Assembly (NCBI GenBank): GCA_024128875.1
Contig: JAMYFF010000003.1
Coordinates: 186,001 to 250,000 of the forward strand
Length of the DNA: 64,000 bases
DNA from: Salinilacustrithrix flava
GTDB taxonomy: Bacteria; Actinomycetota; Acidimicrobiia; Acidimicrobiales; Salinilacustritrichaceae
Direction of reading: 5' to 3'
A program made the position numbers and the translations under genes. The number at the start of each line of letters is the position of its first letter. Position 1 is the first letter of the stretch. The notes beneath the pieces were generated by a model. The model was not told the DNA's origin. It did no database searches and worked only from the letters and a program-made list of their open reading frames with translations. Shown in pieces: positions 1 to 7,877 of the stretch.

Positions 1-117
1 GGGAGGGATCCCGTGGCTGAGATCCGCGCAGGCGGCAAGCCCAACCCCCGGCAGGGCCTGAACATGGACGGCACCCCGAAGACGTCGATCACTCTCTCGA
101 GGGGCTGCTCCTCCTGA
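1..117 (+). CDS. 3' end of an unidentified CDS (partial)
   Basis: The first reading frame is open from the window edge to a TGA at 115-117 and gives 38 residues ending SITLSRGCSS. I do not recognise the family. The short Ser/Thr-rich tail with a single Cys is the only distinctive feature. No gene follows closely in the same frame: the next candidate starts at 236. The real gene, if there is one, lies mostly outside the window, so it could also be a chance open stretch. Confidence 0.3.
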   Translation, partial: GRDPVAEIRAGGKPNPRQGLNMDGTPKTSITLSRGCSS

Positions 118-235
118 GCTACTGACGACTGGGCCGGCACCGCTCGTCGCGTCCTAGAAGAGACACTCCCCTCTTGACGGAGAGCCATTCCCCTCAGCAG
201 TTCATCGCCTCTCCCCGATTGTCTCCGGTGCCGAG

Positions 236-646
236 GTGATGCCGCCCACGCTCCAGACGACATGCGCCGAGGTCACGAACCGATTCGGCTCCTCGCAGAG
301 GGTCGGGAACGCCTACTACTCGTTTCTTCGGGAGCTGTACGTGGTCGCACTCCTGCGAGATCGCGGCGTCGACGCTCGGTTCCACCCGCTCGCCGACGCG
401 CTATTTCGAGTGGACCTCTGGGTTGACCGGACAAACGTCAGCTTGTTCATCGGGAACAACCTGTTCCGGTCATCGACGACAGGCTGCAAGGATCGTCCGG
501 AACTCTTCCTGGCAGATGCGAGCCCGCCGTTTCAACATGAGTCGATCCAGCTGCCGGTCCAACACCGGTTCGGTGTTGTGCACCTGCCCGAGGTTGATGC
601 CGTTCGAGAGTTGGCGTCCCGGCTTCCATCTAGACCGACGGCCTAA
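236..646 (+). CDS. Hypothetical protein, 136 aa, beside vsr
   Basis: The frame starts GTG-ATG (236/239) and is open upstream only to 158 with no other start codon. The product looks like a real folded protein. Residues 25-60 (NAYYSFLREL, then LLRDRGVDARFHPLADALFR) read as a helix followed by strands, and SLFIGN lies near residue 70. The alternating D/hydrophobic pattern recalls the PD-(D/E)xK fold, but I cannot find a complete E/D-x-K signature, so a nuclease role is only a guess. It is convergent with the Vsr gene and lies at the outer end of the restriction-modification island. It may be an island accessory gene or an eroded relative of a nuclease. Confidence 0.5.
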   Translation: MMPPTLQTTCAEVTNRFGSSQRVGNAYYSFLRELYVVALLRDRGVDARFHPLADALFRVDLWVDRTNVSLFIGNNLFRSSTTGCKDRPELFLADASPPFQHESIQLPVQHRFGVVHLPEVDAVRELASRLPSRPTA

Positions 647-728
647 GGAGACGCCGGGCAGCGCTCTGCGGCTGCAGAAAGTCGTCGTTGCGTCGCATCA
701 CCTCCCGGCGGGCCGCTGCGAGGAGTCT

Positions 729-1121
729 CTAGGACTCCGCTCGCACGAGCTGCTCGATTCGCCCGGCAGCTTCGGAGGGGTTTTCGTGTTCCCACACCCT
801 GACAACACGCCAGCCCTCCTCTGAGAGCCGCTTCACGGTATCGGCGTCCCTGTCCACGTTTCCCTGAAGCTTCGCCTCCCACCAATCGGCGTTTGTCTTC
901 GGGAAGGTGGCGTGCTGGGGACACCGATGCCAGAAGCAGCCATCAACGAACACGGCGACCTTGGCCCTGGTGAAGATGATGTCGGCGGTGCGGCGCAGTC
1001 CCGGCAGGGGACGCTGATGCAGCCGAAACCGAAGGCCTCGTCGATGAAGTTCTGAGCGCAACAGGCGCTCAGGCGACGTGTCACGGGTCGCTTGCCGGCT
1101 CATCCGGTCACCAACAGACAT
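729..1121 (-). CDS. vsr: Very short patch repair (Vsr) endonuclease
   Basis: Vsr nicks DNA 5' of the T in T:G mismatches that arise when 5-methylcytosine deaminates, and so protects a methyltransferase's own sites. The 130-residue product has the family length. It shows the opening RQATRDTSPE block, catalytic Asp60 in FVDGCFWH, His64 and His70, and the late VWEHE block at 109-113. I chose the ATG at 1121 (MSVGDRMSRQ); the ATG at 1103 is equally possible. Upstream in-frame codons overlap the divergent restriction gene and look non-coding. It lies within 2.3 kb of the cytosine-5 methyltransferase at 2296-3375, its expected partner. Here the protected site would be the NaeI-type target rather than Dcm CCWGG, so its sequence preference may differ from E. 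coli Vsr. Confidence 0.93.
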   Translation of the reverse strand: MSVGDRMSRQATRDTSPERLLRSELHRRGLRFRLHQRPLPGLRRTADIIFTRAKVAVFVDGCFWHRCPQHATFPKTNADWWEAKLQGNVDRDADTVKRLSEEGWRVVRVWEHENPSEAAGRIEQLVRAES

Positions 1122-1288
1122 CGGGGTCCCAGCGTACGGTGCCCGATGACTGGGTGGACCAGCTCGGAGGACGAGGATCAGTGACACAGATCGGTGGGTT
1201 GACCGCAGCCCAGTTCCGTCGGAAGCGGAACGCTTACCGGGTGTGGGCCCAGCCGATGGGCACGCAGCGCACGCCGAAGCCACTGCGC

Positions 1289-2311
1289 ATGTCGAAGCCG
1301 ACCTTTCCCGACCACGTAGTCACGTCCGCTTCTCCGACGGCGGCCGTAGCGCCCGTCGCCTCTTGGCTGCTCGCCCAACCGAGTGTCCATGAGCGCTTCC
1401 GATGGGTACTGAGGGACTCGGTAGACCAGTTGCTCGACGGACAGCACACGGGTCGCTGGAACTACCTACATCTCTCTAAGACGGAGAAGACCCATCTCGG
1501 CACGATCATCGAGATCTCCCTGACGAAGGAGTTCGAGATCCCTGATGGTCACGAGCTCGACTGGCGGATCGCCGGCATCGAGGTCGACTGCAAGTTCTCG
1601 AAGGACTACGGCAAGTGGGAGATTCCGAGGGAGATGTACCTGTCTACGACTCCCGCACAACGCTCGGGCACTGCCGACCACGTCGCACTGCTTGTGTGGC
1701 TCGATGATGACCGGAGCCGGTGGGCGGCGGGGTTGCTGCAGATCACCGACGCTCTGCTGTCGGGAAGTGCCAATGGAGACGCCAAGCGGAAGTTGAACGA
1801 CACGGGTCTGAAGCAGATCCACTGGCTCTGGGGCGGGCGCCAGGACGACCTGCCACCCAACCAGCTACTCCACATGTCCGACGCTGCCCGCCAACGTGTA
1901 TTTGGGGCGAGCTCCACTAGCGGTCAGCGGCGCATCAACGTCCTACTCCGGGAGTTCAATCAGCAGCTCGTTCACCGCTCGACGGTGCTAACCGTGGCGC
2001 AGCAGGACGATGGGATGAAGCGCCCTCGAGATGCTCGCCTCCCCCGCCATCTCGGGGCAGAAGGGTTCCTTGTGCTGGGGCATCAAGATGCGCACCCGTA
2101 CATCGCAGCGCTGCTCGGGCTACCGGTTCCTACCAAGGGTGAATTCGTGCCCGTCCGGGTAACTCAGGTGCCCAAGACCGACCAACGACCGAAGGTCCAC
2201 ATCAGCGGAGGATGGTGGGCGGCGGCTGGTCCGGCGGACCCCTCCGGTCCTGCGCCTCGACTGCCCAAGAGCGCCCCCTCTGGAGACTGGTTGACCTACT
2301 TGAAGGCGTGA
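1289..2311 (+). CDS. NaeI-type type II(E) restriction endonuclease
   Basis: Homologue of NaeI, an endonuclease that must bind a second copy of its site (GCCGGC for NaeI) to cleave. With the ATG at 1289 the protein has 340 residues against 317 for NaeI. From memory of NaeI, the active site is Glu70, Asp86, Asp95 and Lys97; the equivalents here are Glu75, Asp91, Asp100 and Lys102 (GIEVDCKF), all offset by 5. The ligase-like segment VDQLLDGQHTGRWNY (45-59) keeps Leu48 where NaeI has Leu43; Lys at that position converts NaeI to a topoisomerase. A GTG at 1139 would add 50 residues that do not match the family. The 3' end overlaps the methyltransferase gene by 16 bp, tail to tail. Cleavage specificity is inferred from homology. 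Confidence 0.93.
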   Translation: MSKPTFPDHVVTSASPTAAVAPVASWLLAQPSVHERFRWVLRDSVDQLLDGQHTGRWNYLHLSKTEKTHLGTIIEISLTKEFEIPDGHELDWRIAGIEVDCKFSKDYGKWEIPREMYLSTTPAQRSGTADHVALLVWLDDDRSRWAAGLLQITDALLSGSANGDAKRKLNDTGLKQIHWLWGGRQDDLPPNQLLHMSDAARQRVFGASSTSGQRRINVLLREFNQQLVHRSTVLTVAQQDDGMKRPRDARLPRHLGAEGFLVLGHQDAHPYIAALLGLPVPTKGEFVPVRVTQVPKTDQRPKVHISGGWWAAAGPADPSGPAPRLPKSAPSGDWLTYLKA

Positions 2312-3375
2312 GCGTGGACGTACTCGGCGATGGCCTTGCCGAGCAGCGGCGGTACGGCGTTACCGATCTGGCGGGCGATTTGAATCTTGGTGCCTTCGAA
2401 GACGTACGAGTCCGGAAAGCTCTGGAGCCTCGCTGCTTCCCGGTGACTGATCACACGGTTCGCAGTCGGGTGCAGGTAACGGCCCTTCTCTGGCTTGAAG
2501 AACTCGGTACGGATCGTCGGGCTTGGCTTCTCCCACCACATCCGGCCCATGACGTCCGTTGTTCCCGTGGGCTTGTTGAGCCAGCATGCGGGAGTGATGT
2601 CTGGCCGCAGCGCCATCAGGTCGAAGCGGTTCCCGCCGGGCGGGATCGTGCGATAGCGCTCCATCGAGATCGCCGTCGGCCGGCGGCCGAAGTGCAGATG
2701 CTGGGCCCCGTCGTCAGAGATGCACGGGTCAAAACCCTTGGTACGAGACGGGAGATCTCCGATCGCCTTCTTGACCGTCACGTGCGGCGCACCTGTGGCG
2801 GACTCGGCCCCGTGCGTCGGAGGGGGAGGCCAGGGAAGAGGCTCTGAGTCCCGGACAGCGACCATGATCCCACGACGACGATTCTGAGGAACCCCGTAGT
2901 CAGCAGCGTTGAGCACGCCGTAGGCGGCGTGTCGGTACGGACGCAGGTCGTCATCCTCCTGGAGGAGACGTAGGAGTTCTGCGAATTGCGCTGACCGTTG
3001 GAACTCAGGGACGTTCTCGATAACGAACGCCTTGGGGCGCAGCGTGCGGACGGCATCGAGGTAGTGCTTCCAGAGTCCGTTGAGTTGTGCACGGCTCTCA
3101 TCATCCCGGTCGCGGCCGAGGGGACTGAAGCCCTGGCAGGGAGGACCTCCGATCATGAGCTCCGCCTCGGGGTAGTGCGGGCCGTACTCGATGTCATCCG
3201 CGAACACCTCGCAACCAAAGTTGCGGCGGAACGTCGCTGCAGCTGCGCTGTCGTGCTCGACGGCGTACACCGGCGTGAAACCAAGGTCTGCCAAGTGGAA
3301 GCCAAGACTCAGACCGCCGGCGCCTGCGAAGAGGTCGACCGTGCGGATGTCCCTCCCCAGCTCCTTCATCGTCAT
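2296..3375 (-). CDS. DNA (cytosine-5-)-methyltransferase of the NaeI-type system
   Basis: Transfers a methyl group from S-adenosylmethionine to C5 of cytosine, protecting host DNA from the adjacent NaeI-type nuclease. The 359-residue product has the full motif set. Motif I is DLFAGAGG (14-21), motif IV is GGPPCQGFS with catalytic Cys80, motif VI is ENVPEF with Glu120, motif VIII is QNRRRG (164-169), and motif X is QIGNAVPP (336-343). The target-recognition region lies between about 190 and 325. The start is MTM, with in-frame ATGs at 3375 and 3369. An AGGGG ribosome site precedes the first, in a leader shared with the GHKL gene (see 3376-3425). GCCGGC specificity is inferred from pairing with the nuclease. 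Confidence 0.95.
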   Translation of the reverse strand: MTMKELGRDIRTVDLFAGAGGLSLGFHLADLGFTPVYAVEHDSAAAATFRRNFGCEVFADDIEYGPHYPEAELMIGGPPCQGFSPLGRDRDDESRAQLNGLWKHYLDAVRTLRPKAFVIENVPEFQRSAQFAELLRLLQEDDDLRPYRHAAYGVLNAADYGVPQNRRRGIMVAVRDSEPLPWPPPPTHGAESATGAPHVTVKKAIGDLPSRTKGFDPCISDDGAQHLHFGRRPTAISMERYRTIPPGGNRFDLMALRPDITPACWLNKPTGTTDVMGRMWWEKPSPTIRTEFFKPEKGRYLHPTANRVISHREAARLQSFPDSYVFEGTKIQIARQIGNAVPPLLGKAIAEYVHAHAFK

Positions 3376-3425
3376 GAAACTACACCCCTGTGATATGTAC
3401 GTTGCGGATCGAGGTACTCGATAGG
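3376..3425 (-). promoter_or_regulatory. Leader of the methyltransferase gene with inverted repeat and shared motif
   Basis: Reading the minus strand, the sequence just before the ATG is CAGGGGTGTAGTTTCA. The GHKL gene's leader has CAGAGGTGAAGTTTCA at the equivalent place, a two-base difference over 16. The block includes the Shine-Dalgarno sequence. Further upstream is a perfect dyad, ATCGAG-N3-CTCGAT, at 3408-3422. Either could be an operator for the HTH domain encoded at 5491-7617, by analogy with controller proteins of restriction-modification systems. The binding role is inference; the sequence match is seen. Confidence 0.4.
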
Positions 3426-3617
3426 TGTGACGGAACTCGGTCCGCTGGGTGGCCCTGCGGGCGCAGCCGGTCTGTCAACTCTTGACGGCCGTGACGACCC
3501 ATCTGGCCAGGGAACCCGGCACTCGACGCGCTCGACACCACGACCTGGAAGTCGGCCGCTCTGCTGGCGGATCGTGTCCTGGGCTCGCTCGGCTCGTACG
3601 CGCATGGCAGAGGAGAC

Positions 3618-4499
3618 CTATGCGCTCGTCTCAGATCCCAGCTCGACGCTGTCTTCGTCGGGGTCGTCCTCGGTACTGCGACCGCGGACCGGCGCCTCCG
3701 CCAGCAGATCCTCGAGCAGGTCCACCATTGTCGTGACGGCCGCCTCCGCGGCGGGAGGGTCCTCAGGACCTGACGGCATCTCGTCGAAATAGCGACCCGG
3801 GTCGATGTCCGGATCACTAACCCAGGCCAAGCCTGCTTCAGGGTCTAGCGGATTGTCTGGACCGATCGTGTCGATTACGAGCGTGGTCGCCGCCGAGTTG
3901 ACCGCCTTCGCGAGGGCATTGGCCTCCCGACCCGTGCGCCCATCCAGTACAGCGACGGCAGCCTGCACGGTCGGCCGATGGTGCGCGACATCCATCCGGA
4001 ACAGGTTGTTGGGGATGTCCTGGTTGGCCAAGGCGGTCGCCACGGGGGTGTAGTCCGGTCCGTTTCGGAACAACTCGGCCATCCACCAAAGGCGCGCTAG
4101 CGCATGCTTGTAGTCGGGTCCGTCGAAGCGATCGGTGCGAGCCGCAGCCTCGGGGTCTTCCGAACTCTCTTCGGAAGGTCCCCACCGCCAGCGGACGTAG
4201 TCCGACGCAAAGACGACTCCGAGCCAGCGCCACAGGCCGCGGTGCGCTGCCTCCCTACGCGTGAGACGGAGCGCGTGGTGCAGGCGTGGGGCGAGCCAGA
4301 CATCCGCATCCGTACCCTGCTCCCTCGTGAACCGACGCATCGTCTCGTCAAGGCAGGCCCGGACGGCGTCCAGGTCGAGAGGATGCCCGAGGTCGAACGT
4401 CAGCTCGTAGTCGTCGAATGCCGGCGACTCGGTGCCGAGACGAAATCCCGGGGTCAGCAATCGCGATGCATTGTGGTCAAGGGTCTTGACGGCGGTCAC
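3618..4499 (-). CDS. DUF6339-like protein, third gene of the GHKL operon
   Basis: A 293-residue, mostly helical protein that I assign tentatively to DUF6339. The support is the central ARLWWMAELFRNGPDY segment (about 133-148) and the following NQDIPNNLFRMDVAHHRP block (about 156-173), both reminiscent of that family. The last 45 residues are acidic and probably disordered. Its ATG at 4499 overlaps the stop of the preceding gene as ATGA, so translation is probably coupled. No enzymatic motif is visible. Proteins of this kind travel with GHKL ATPases in restriction-modification islands, so a structural or effector role beside the ATPase is likely but untested. Confidence 0.82.
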   Translation of the reverse strand: MTAVKTLDHNASRLLTPGFRLGTESPAFDDYELTFDLGHPLDLDAVRACLDETMRRFTREQGTDADVWLAPRLHHALRLTRREAAHRGLWRWLGVVFASDYVRWRWGPSEESSEDPEAAARTDRFDGPDYKHALARLWWMAELFRNGPDYTPVATALANQDIPNNLFRMDVAHHRPTVQAAVAVLDGRTGREANALAKAVNSAATTLVIDTIGPDNPLDPEAGLAWVSDPDIDPGRYFDEMPSGPEDPPAAEAAVTTMVDLLEDLLAEAPVRGRSTEDDPDEDSVELGSETSA

Positions 4500-5494
4500 T
4501 GGGTCTGCTCCTCCTCGTCTGCTTCAAGTTCATTGGCGATGATCCGGATGCCGTCTCGAAGCAACCGAGGCGCTCGCGCCTGAACTGCGGCGGCTGGCGC
4601 CAGAAGCTCCTGAAGCGTGCCGGGGTTGTCCCGCGTGTTGCGCGCGGTCCAGGCGTTACCGAGAGCCTCCTCGGGGGCCTTGTCCGGGTACATCCGAACG
4701 AGGAGAGCTTCGAGAACTGTCCGCTGCCACTCGACCGAGGGCCACGTCGGCTCGCCGGTTTCCTCGTCGACCTCCACACTCTCGATGGCGGCGTTGAACA
4801 GCGCCGACCAGGTCTTGTCAGCGATCGACGCTCGCGTCTGGTCGTGGAGAGCACGGTCGAGGTGCCGACGGCGACGGTCGGCGAGAAGCTGTTCGAGTCC
4901 GTCGAAGCTGCGGTTGAGGAACAACTGTGGCTCCTCCGGGTCAATGGACAGGTACACGTAGTTATCGCTGTGCTTCTGGAGGTACTGCTTGTCGTCGCCA
5001 GGGTCACTGAAGTCCACCCAGGTGATCTTGATCGCGCCATTCACGGGCCTGTTCGGAAGATCGTCGAACATCACCGTCCACGTATCGCTGTTGCCAACGA
5101 CCCGATGCCCGGCCCCGTCCACCGTCGCGACCACCCCCGCCCGGAGCTCGGCGTGCGCGTACCAGTACTCACGCTCTAGGAGGATTTCTCCGGCCCACCG
5201 GCCGGTAGTACCTCCATCCGGCGCCAGAATGCTGGAAACCCGCTGGTTGGAGGGGCCGCAGTTCGTGACGGCGACACACTGCGGGGCATCTGCGTCCTCG
5301 ATCTCGTTCGCTGGGGCCGACACGACGACCGATACCCGGGCGGTCTCCCACTCGGCTCGGTCGATCCCGTACAAGTTGACGACCCGCCGGTCAACGTCCA
5401 CGCGGCCGGCGACCGGCTCATCGTCGATCGCGACCTCCGTGACCGACAACGTGACGTCGCCGAAGAGGGTCGGGTAAGGGAAAAGAGCCTTCAT
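4496..5494 (-). CDS. Beta-rich protein of unknown function, second gene of the GHKL operon
   Basis: The 332-residue product begins MKALFPYPTLFGDVTLSV. It has many short alternating hydrophobic stretches up to about residue 200, including KITWVDFSDPGDD and YVYLSIDPEEPQLFLN, which suggest a beta-sandwich. A helical half follows (200-332) and ends in an acidic tail. I do not recognise a named family. It overlaps the GHKL gene stop and the next start by 4 bases (ATGA) at both ends, so the three proteins are probably made in fixed proportions and may form one complex. A role in target recognition or as a DNA clamp is speculation. Confidence 0.8.
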   Translation of the reverse strand: MKALFPYPTLFGDVTLSVTEVAIDDEPVAGRVDVDRRVVNLYGIDRAEWETARVSVVVSAPANEIEDADAPQCVAVTNCGPSNQRVSSILAPDGGTTGRWAGEILLEREYWYAHAELRAGVVATVDGAGHRVVGNSDTWTVMFDDLPNRPVNGAIKITWVDFSDPGDDKQYLQKHSDNYVYLSIDPEEPQLFLNRSFDGLEQLLADRRRRHLDRALHDQTRASIADKTWSALFNAAIESVEVDEETGEPTWPSVEWQRTVLEALLVRMYPDKAPEEALGNAWTARNTRDNPGTLQELLAPAAAVQARAPRLLRDGIRIIANELEADEEEQTQ

Positions 5495-7617
5495 GAGTCC
5501 ACCTCGTCGGTGTGGATACGGACGTCAACGAGCACCTTCGCTCGGCGAGCGCCGACGGGATGGGTACTTGGGTCAGTGATCGCGGTAAAGGTTGCCGTCC
5601 GCGCGCTCGACGGAGTGACGAGACGACCCTTATCGTCAATCTCACATCGTGAGAGTGGCTCGATGCTGGACCAACGGACCGGGATAGCTGCTCCGGACTC
5701 GGTCCCGAACCGGAGAACAGGTGTGAGGGTCCATCCGCGACCGTTCTGTCGCTTGGGAAGCGTGACGGTGGCCTCGGTGATCACCCACGCCCCGTCCTCA
5801 TCGACTTCGTGATCGCGAACGCTTTTCACCCGTGGACGCTTGCCCGATGGAGGGGGTGGGACGATGCGGATGAGTTCCTTCAGAGCCTCCGGTCCGTCGG
5901 ACAGATCGCGGCTGGGCTGGCGGATGATCTCGCGCACGGCCTTCTTCACATCGGCATCGAACATCTCGATGGCGGTCTTGCCGCCTCGCACATAGCTCGA
6001 CGTGATCTCCGACGTGCCGGTCCACTTGTTGTGAGCGGGCGGCTCCGAAGCACGAAGGAACCGGTCGGCGGCTCGGGCGTCAGGCGTGTCCCCCGCGGCT
6101 TCTCCGGCGAGGACGATGGCATGGAACGAGCGAGCGCCGATGGGCAACGCACCAACCTTCGGCGTGTTGATCACCATGTGGCTGCCACGGAGGTAGGTCA
6201 CCGCACCCGGGGCAGTCGACGGTCGACTCGCATCGTCGTCACTCGCCTGGGTCACCAGCAAGACTGCTTCGTGCTCATACGGGTCATGGCTGGGTTCGGC
6301 GGTCCGCCGGGGAACACGGAGTGTCACTGACCGCCTCACCACGTCGCCGGTTTCGTCCAGTCCTTCGACGACATCGTCGTTCAAGTGCTTCTCGAAGGCC
6401 GCGACCTTCGCGGGTTGGTAGCGGCGTGGATTGACGTAGTTCTCCACCACCCGATGCCCGTTCCGCTCCGCCCGCACGATGACCTGCAACCGGGCCGGCT
6501 CCTCAGGCTGGTCGACCATCGCGGGCCAGAAGTTGTCGGCGAGGCTCTCCGAGAACTTCTCTGCCATCTCCTCAATCTCGCTCACGGCACCGGAGGCGTC
6601 GTAGGCCCCCACGATCGAGAAGGACGCTCCGGGACGGGGATCCGTGCGGTGCAGCAGCGTGTCCCTCACGATCGCCTCGTTCTCCCAGTAGGAAACTGTG
6701 CGCCTCGGCCCATCGGCCGTGTCGCCTGGGTCGACAGCGCCGTACCACCCCCGACCGGCGAACTCCTCATCGTCGATGGAGTGCCACGGAAGGTCGATCA
6801 CACCCATGAATCGGTTGTTCGTACGACCATCCTCAGCCACCGACAGGACGCTGTTGCACAGGACGAGCCCGAACTGACTGGTGGACGGGAACGTGGCCCA
6901 GCCGAGGCCAAAACTGCCACCGGCAGTTTCGCCCTTCTGTGAGTCCAGGATGTTTCGGACGACGGCCATGTATCGGCCCCTGTCGAACTCTGGGCCAGTG
7001 AGGCCGTTCGCATCGAAGTCATCAACGCGGATGACCAGAAGCCGCCCACCATCAACCTCAGCGAGCCCCCGGCCGATCACGTTGCCAGCCTTCCTGTTCA
7101 TCGCACTCGCAGCTTCAAGATGGGGACGTACCCGGGAGAACTGGATCGCGTCCAGGAACTCCTCGAGGGCATCGCCACTCAACTCGCTGATGGTGTATCG
7201 AGCCTGGACTGTGGGAGCCGTTTCCAGCTTCTCGTCGCTGATGTTCTGTGCGGACTCCCGTGCGAGCGTCGGGATGTCTGTCTCGAAGGCATAAGCGGCC
7301 GCATTGCCGAGTTCGCGACCACGGTCTCGAGGGGCTGGCCGCCAGTACCACGTCAGATCATCCCGATACTGCTGCCGCTGCGCCTCGAGGTCCTCCCCGG
7401 GAGAGTTTGCCATGGCCCCCTCGCCGAACTGCAGATACCCGGGCGTCACACCCAAGAAGTCGGCCATCTTCTCGAGCCGGTCGACGTCCGTAGGCCGCTT
7501 GCTCCCCGCGCACCATGTTGAGACCGACGCTGCAGACACGTCCAAGTGTTCTGCAAGAGCGGCTTGAGTGATCTTCCGTTGGCTCATCGCTCGGCTTAGC
7601 CGCTCATGAAACTGCAT
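5491..7617 (-). CDS. HTH-GHKL (MORC/MutL/Hsp90-type) ATPase
   Basis: A 708-residue protein with two recognisable parts. Residues 1-63 form an XRE-type helix-turn-helix (ITQAALAEHLDVSAASVSTW). From about 110 a GHKL ATP-binding domain shows the helix motif ARESAQN (Glu121, Asn125), the nucleotide loop VDDFDANGLTG (198-208) and the lid GGSFGLG (233-239). The last 450 residues include a probable S5-like transducer and a beta-rich C-terminus of unknown role. GHKL ATPases related to eukaryotic MORC are known from bacterial restriction-modification islands beside C5 methyltransferases and Vsr, the context seen here. The HTH could autoregulate or tether the ATPase to DNA. Start ATG at 7617 follows AGAGGTGAAG. 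Confidence 0.9.
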   Translation of the reverse strand: MQFHERLSRAMSQRKITQAALAEHLDVSAASVSTWCAGSKRPTDVDRLEKMADFLGVTPGYLQFGEGAMANSPGEDLEAQRQQYRDDLTWYWRPAPRDRGRELGNAAAYAFETDIPTLARESAQNISDEKLETAPTVQARYTISELSGDALEEFLDAIQFSRVRPHLEAASAMNRKAGNVIGRGLAEVDGGRLLVIRVDDFDANGLTGPEFDRGRYMAVVRNILDSQKGETAGGSFGLGWATFPSTSQFGLVLCNSVLSVAEDGRTNNRFMGVIDLPWHSIDDEEFAGRGWYGAVDPGDTADGPRRTVSYWENEAIVRDTLLHRTDPRPGASFSIVGAYDASGAVSEIEEMAEKFSESLADNFWPAMVDQPEEPARLQVIVRAERNGHRVVENYVNPRRYQPAKVAAFEKHLNDDVVEGLDETGDVVRRSVTLRVPRRTAEPSHDPYEHEAVLLVTQASDDDASRPSTAPGAVTYLRGSHMVINTPKVGALPIGARSFHAIVLAGEAAGDTPDARAADRFLRASEPPAHNKWTGTSEITSSYVRGGKTAIEMFDADVKKAVREIIRQPSRDLSDGPEALKELIRIVPPPPSGKRPRVKSVRDHEVDEDGAWVITEATVTLPKRQNGRGWTLTPVLRFGTESGAAIPVRWSSIEPLSRCEIDDKGRLVTPSSARTATFTAITDPSTHPVGARRAKVLVDVRIHTDEVDS

Positions 7618-7877
7618 TGAAACTTCACCTCTGGTAGACGAATGCGATCGGAAAAAGTGTAGCGCCGCTTCCCTTTACTCACGGTAGAGGACAGCACCAC
7701 ATCCGTCAACCACTGCACCAAAGGTTAGCTGGTAGCGAAGATCGCATGCTGATGCGTGCCCTTGGCGCGTGAGCCAGCGCTTCACTGCCCGCTCGACTGA
7801 ATCCCGTCTTCCGGCAGCGCCGACGCCGCTTCGGAGTCGACCGCAAGCGCCCTTATGGGCGAGGGGTCGATGAACTC
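7618..7877 (-). promoter_or_regulatory. GHKL operon leader and island edge
   Basis: The 260 bp between the GHKL operon and the hydantoinase B gene mark the switch from lower-GC island DNA to high-GC chromosome. On the minus strand the first 40 bp hold the ribosome site AGAGGTGAAG, the shared TGAAACT-like block and an A/T-rich ACTTTTTCC stretch that may be part of the promoter. The remainder has no convincing gene. A minus-strand frame ending at 7675 (…FGAVVDGCGAVLYRE) looks slightly protein-like and may be a remnant truncated when the island inserted. I saw no tRNA or clear attachment-site repeat. Confidence 0.4.

Noticed and set aside
1289..2311. NaeI homologue acting as a topoisomerase
   Set aside because: The residue equivalent to NaeI Leu43 is still Leu (Leu48), and all four nuclease residues are present.
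3380..3817. Arg-rich gene between the methyltransferase and the DUF6339-like gene
   Set aside because: It overlaps the 3' end of the DUF6339-like gene in another frame and has shadow composition.
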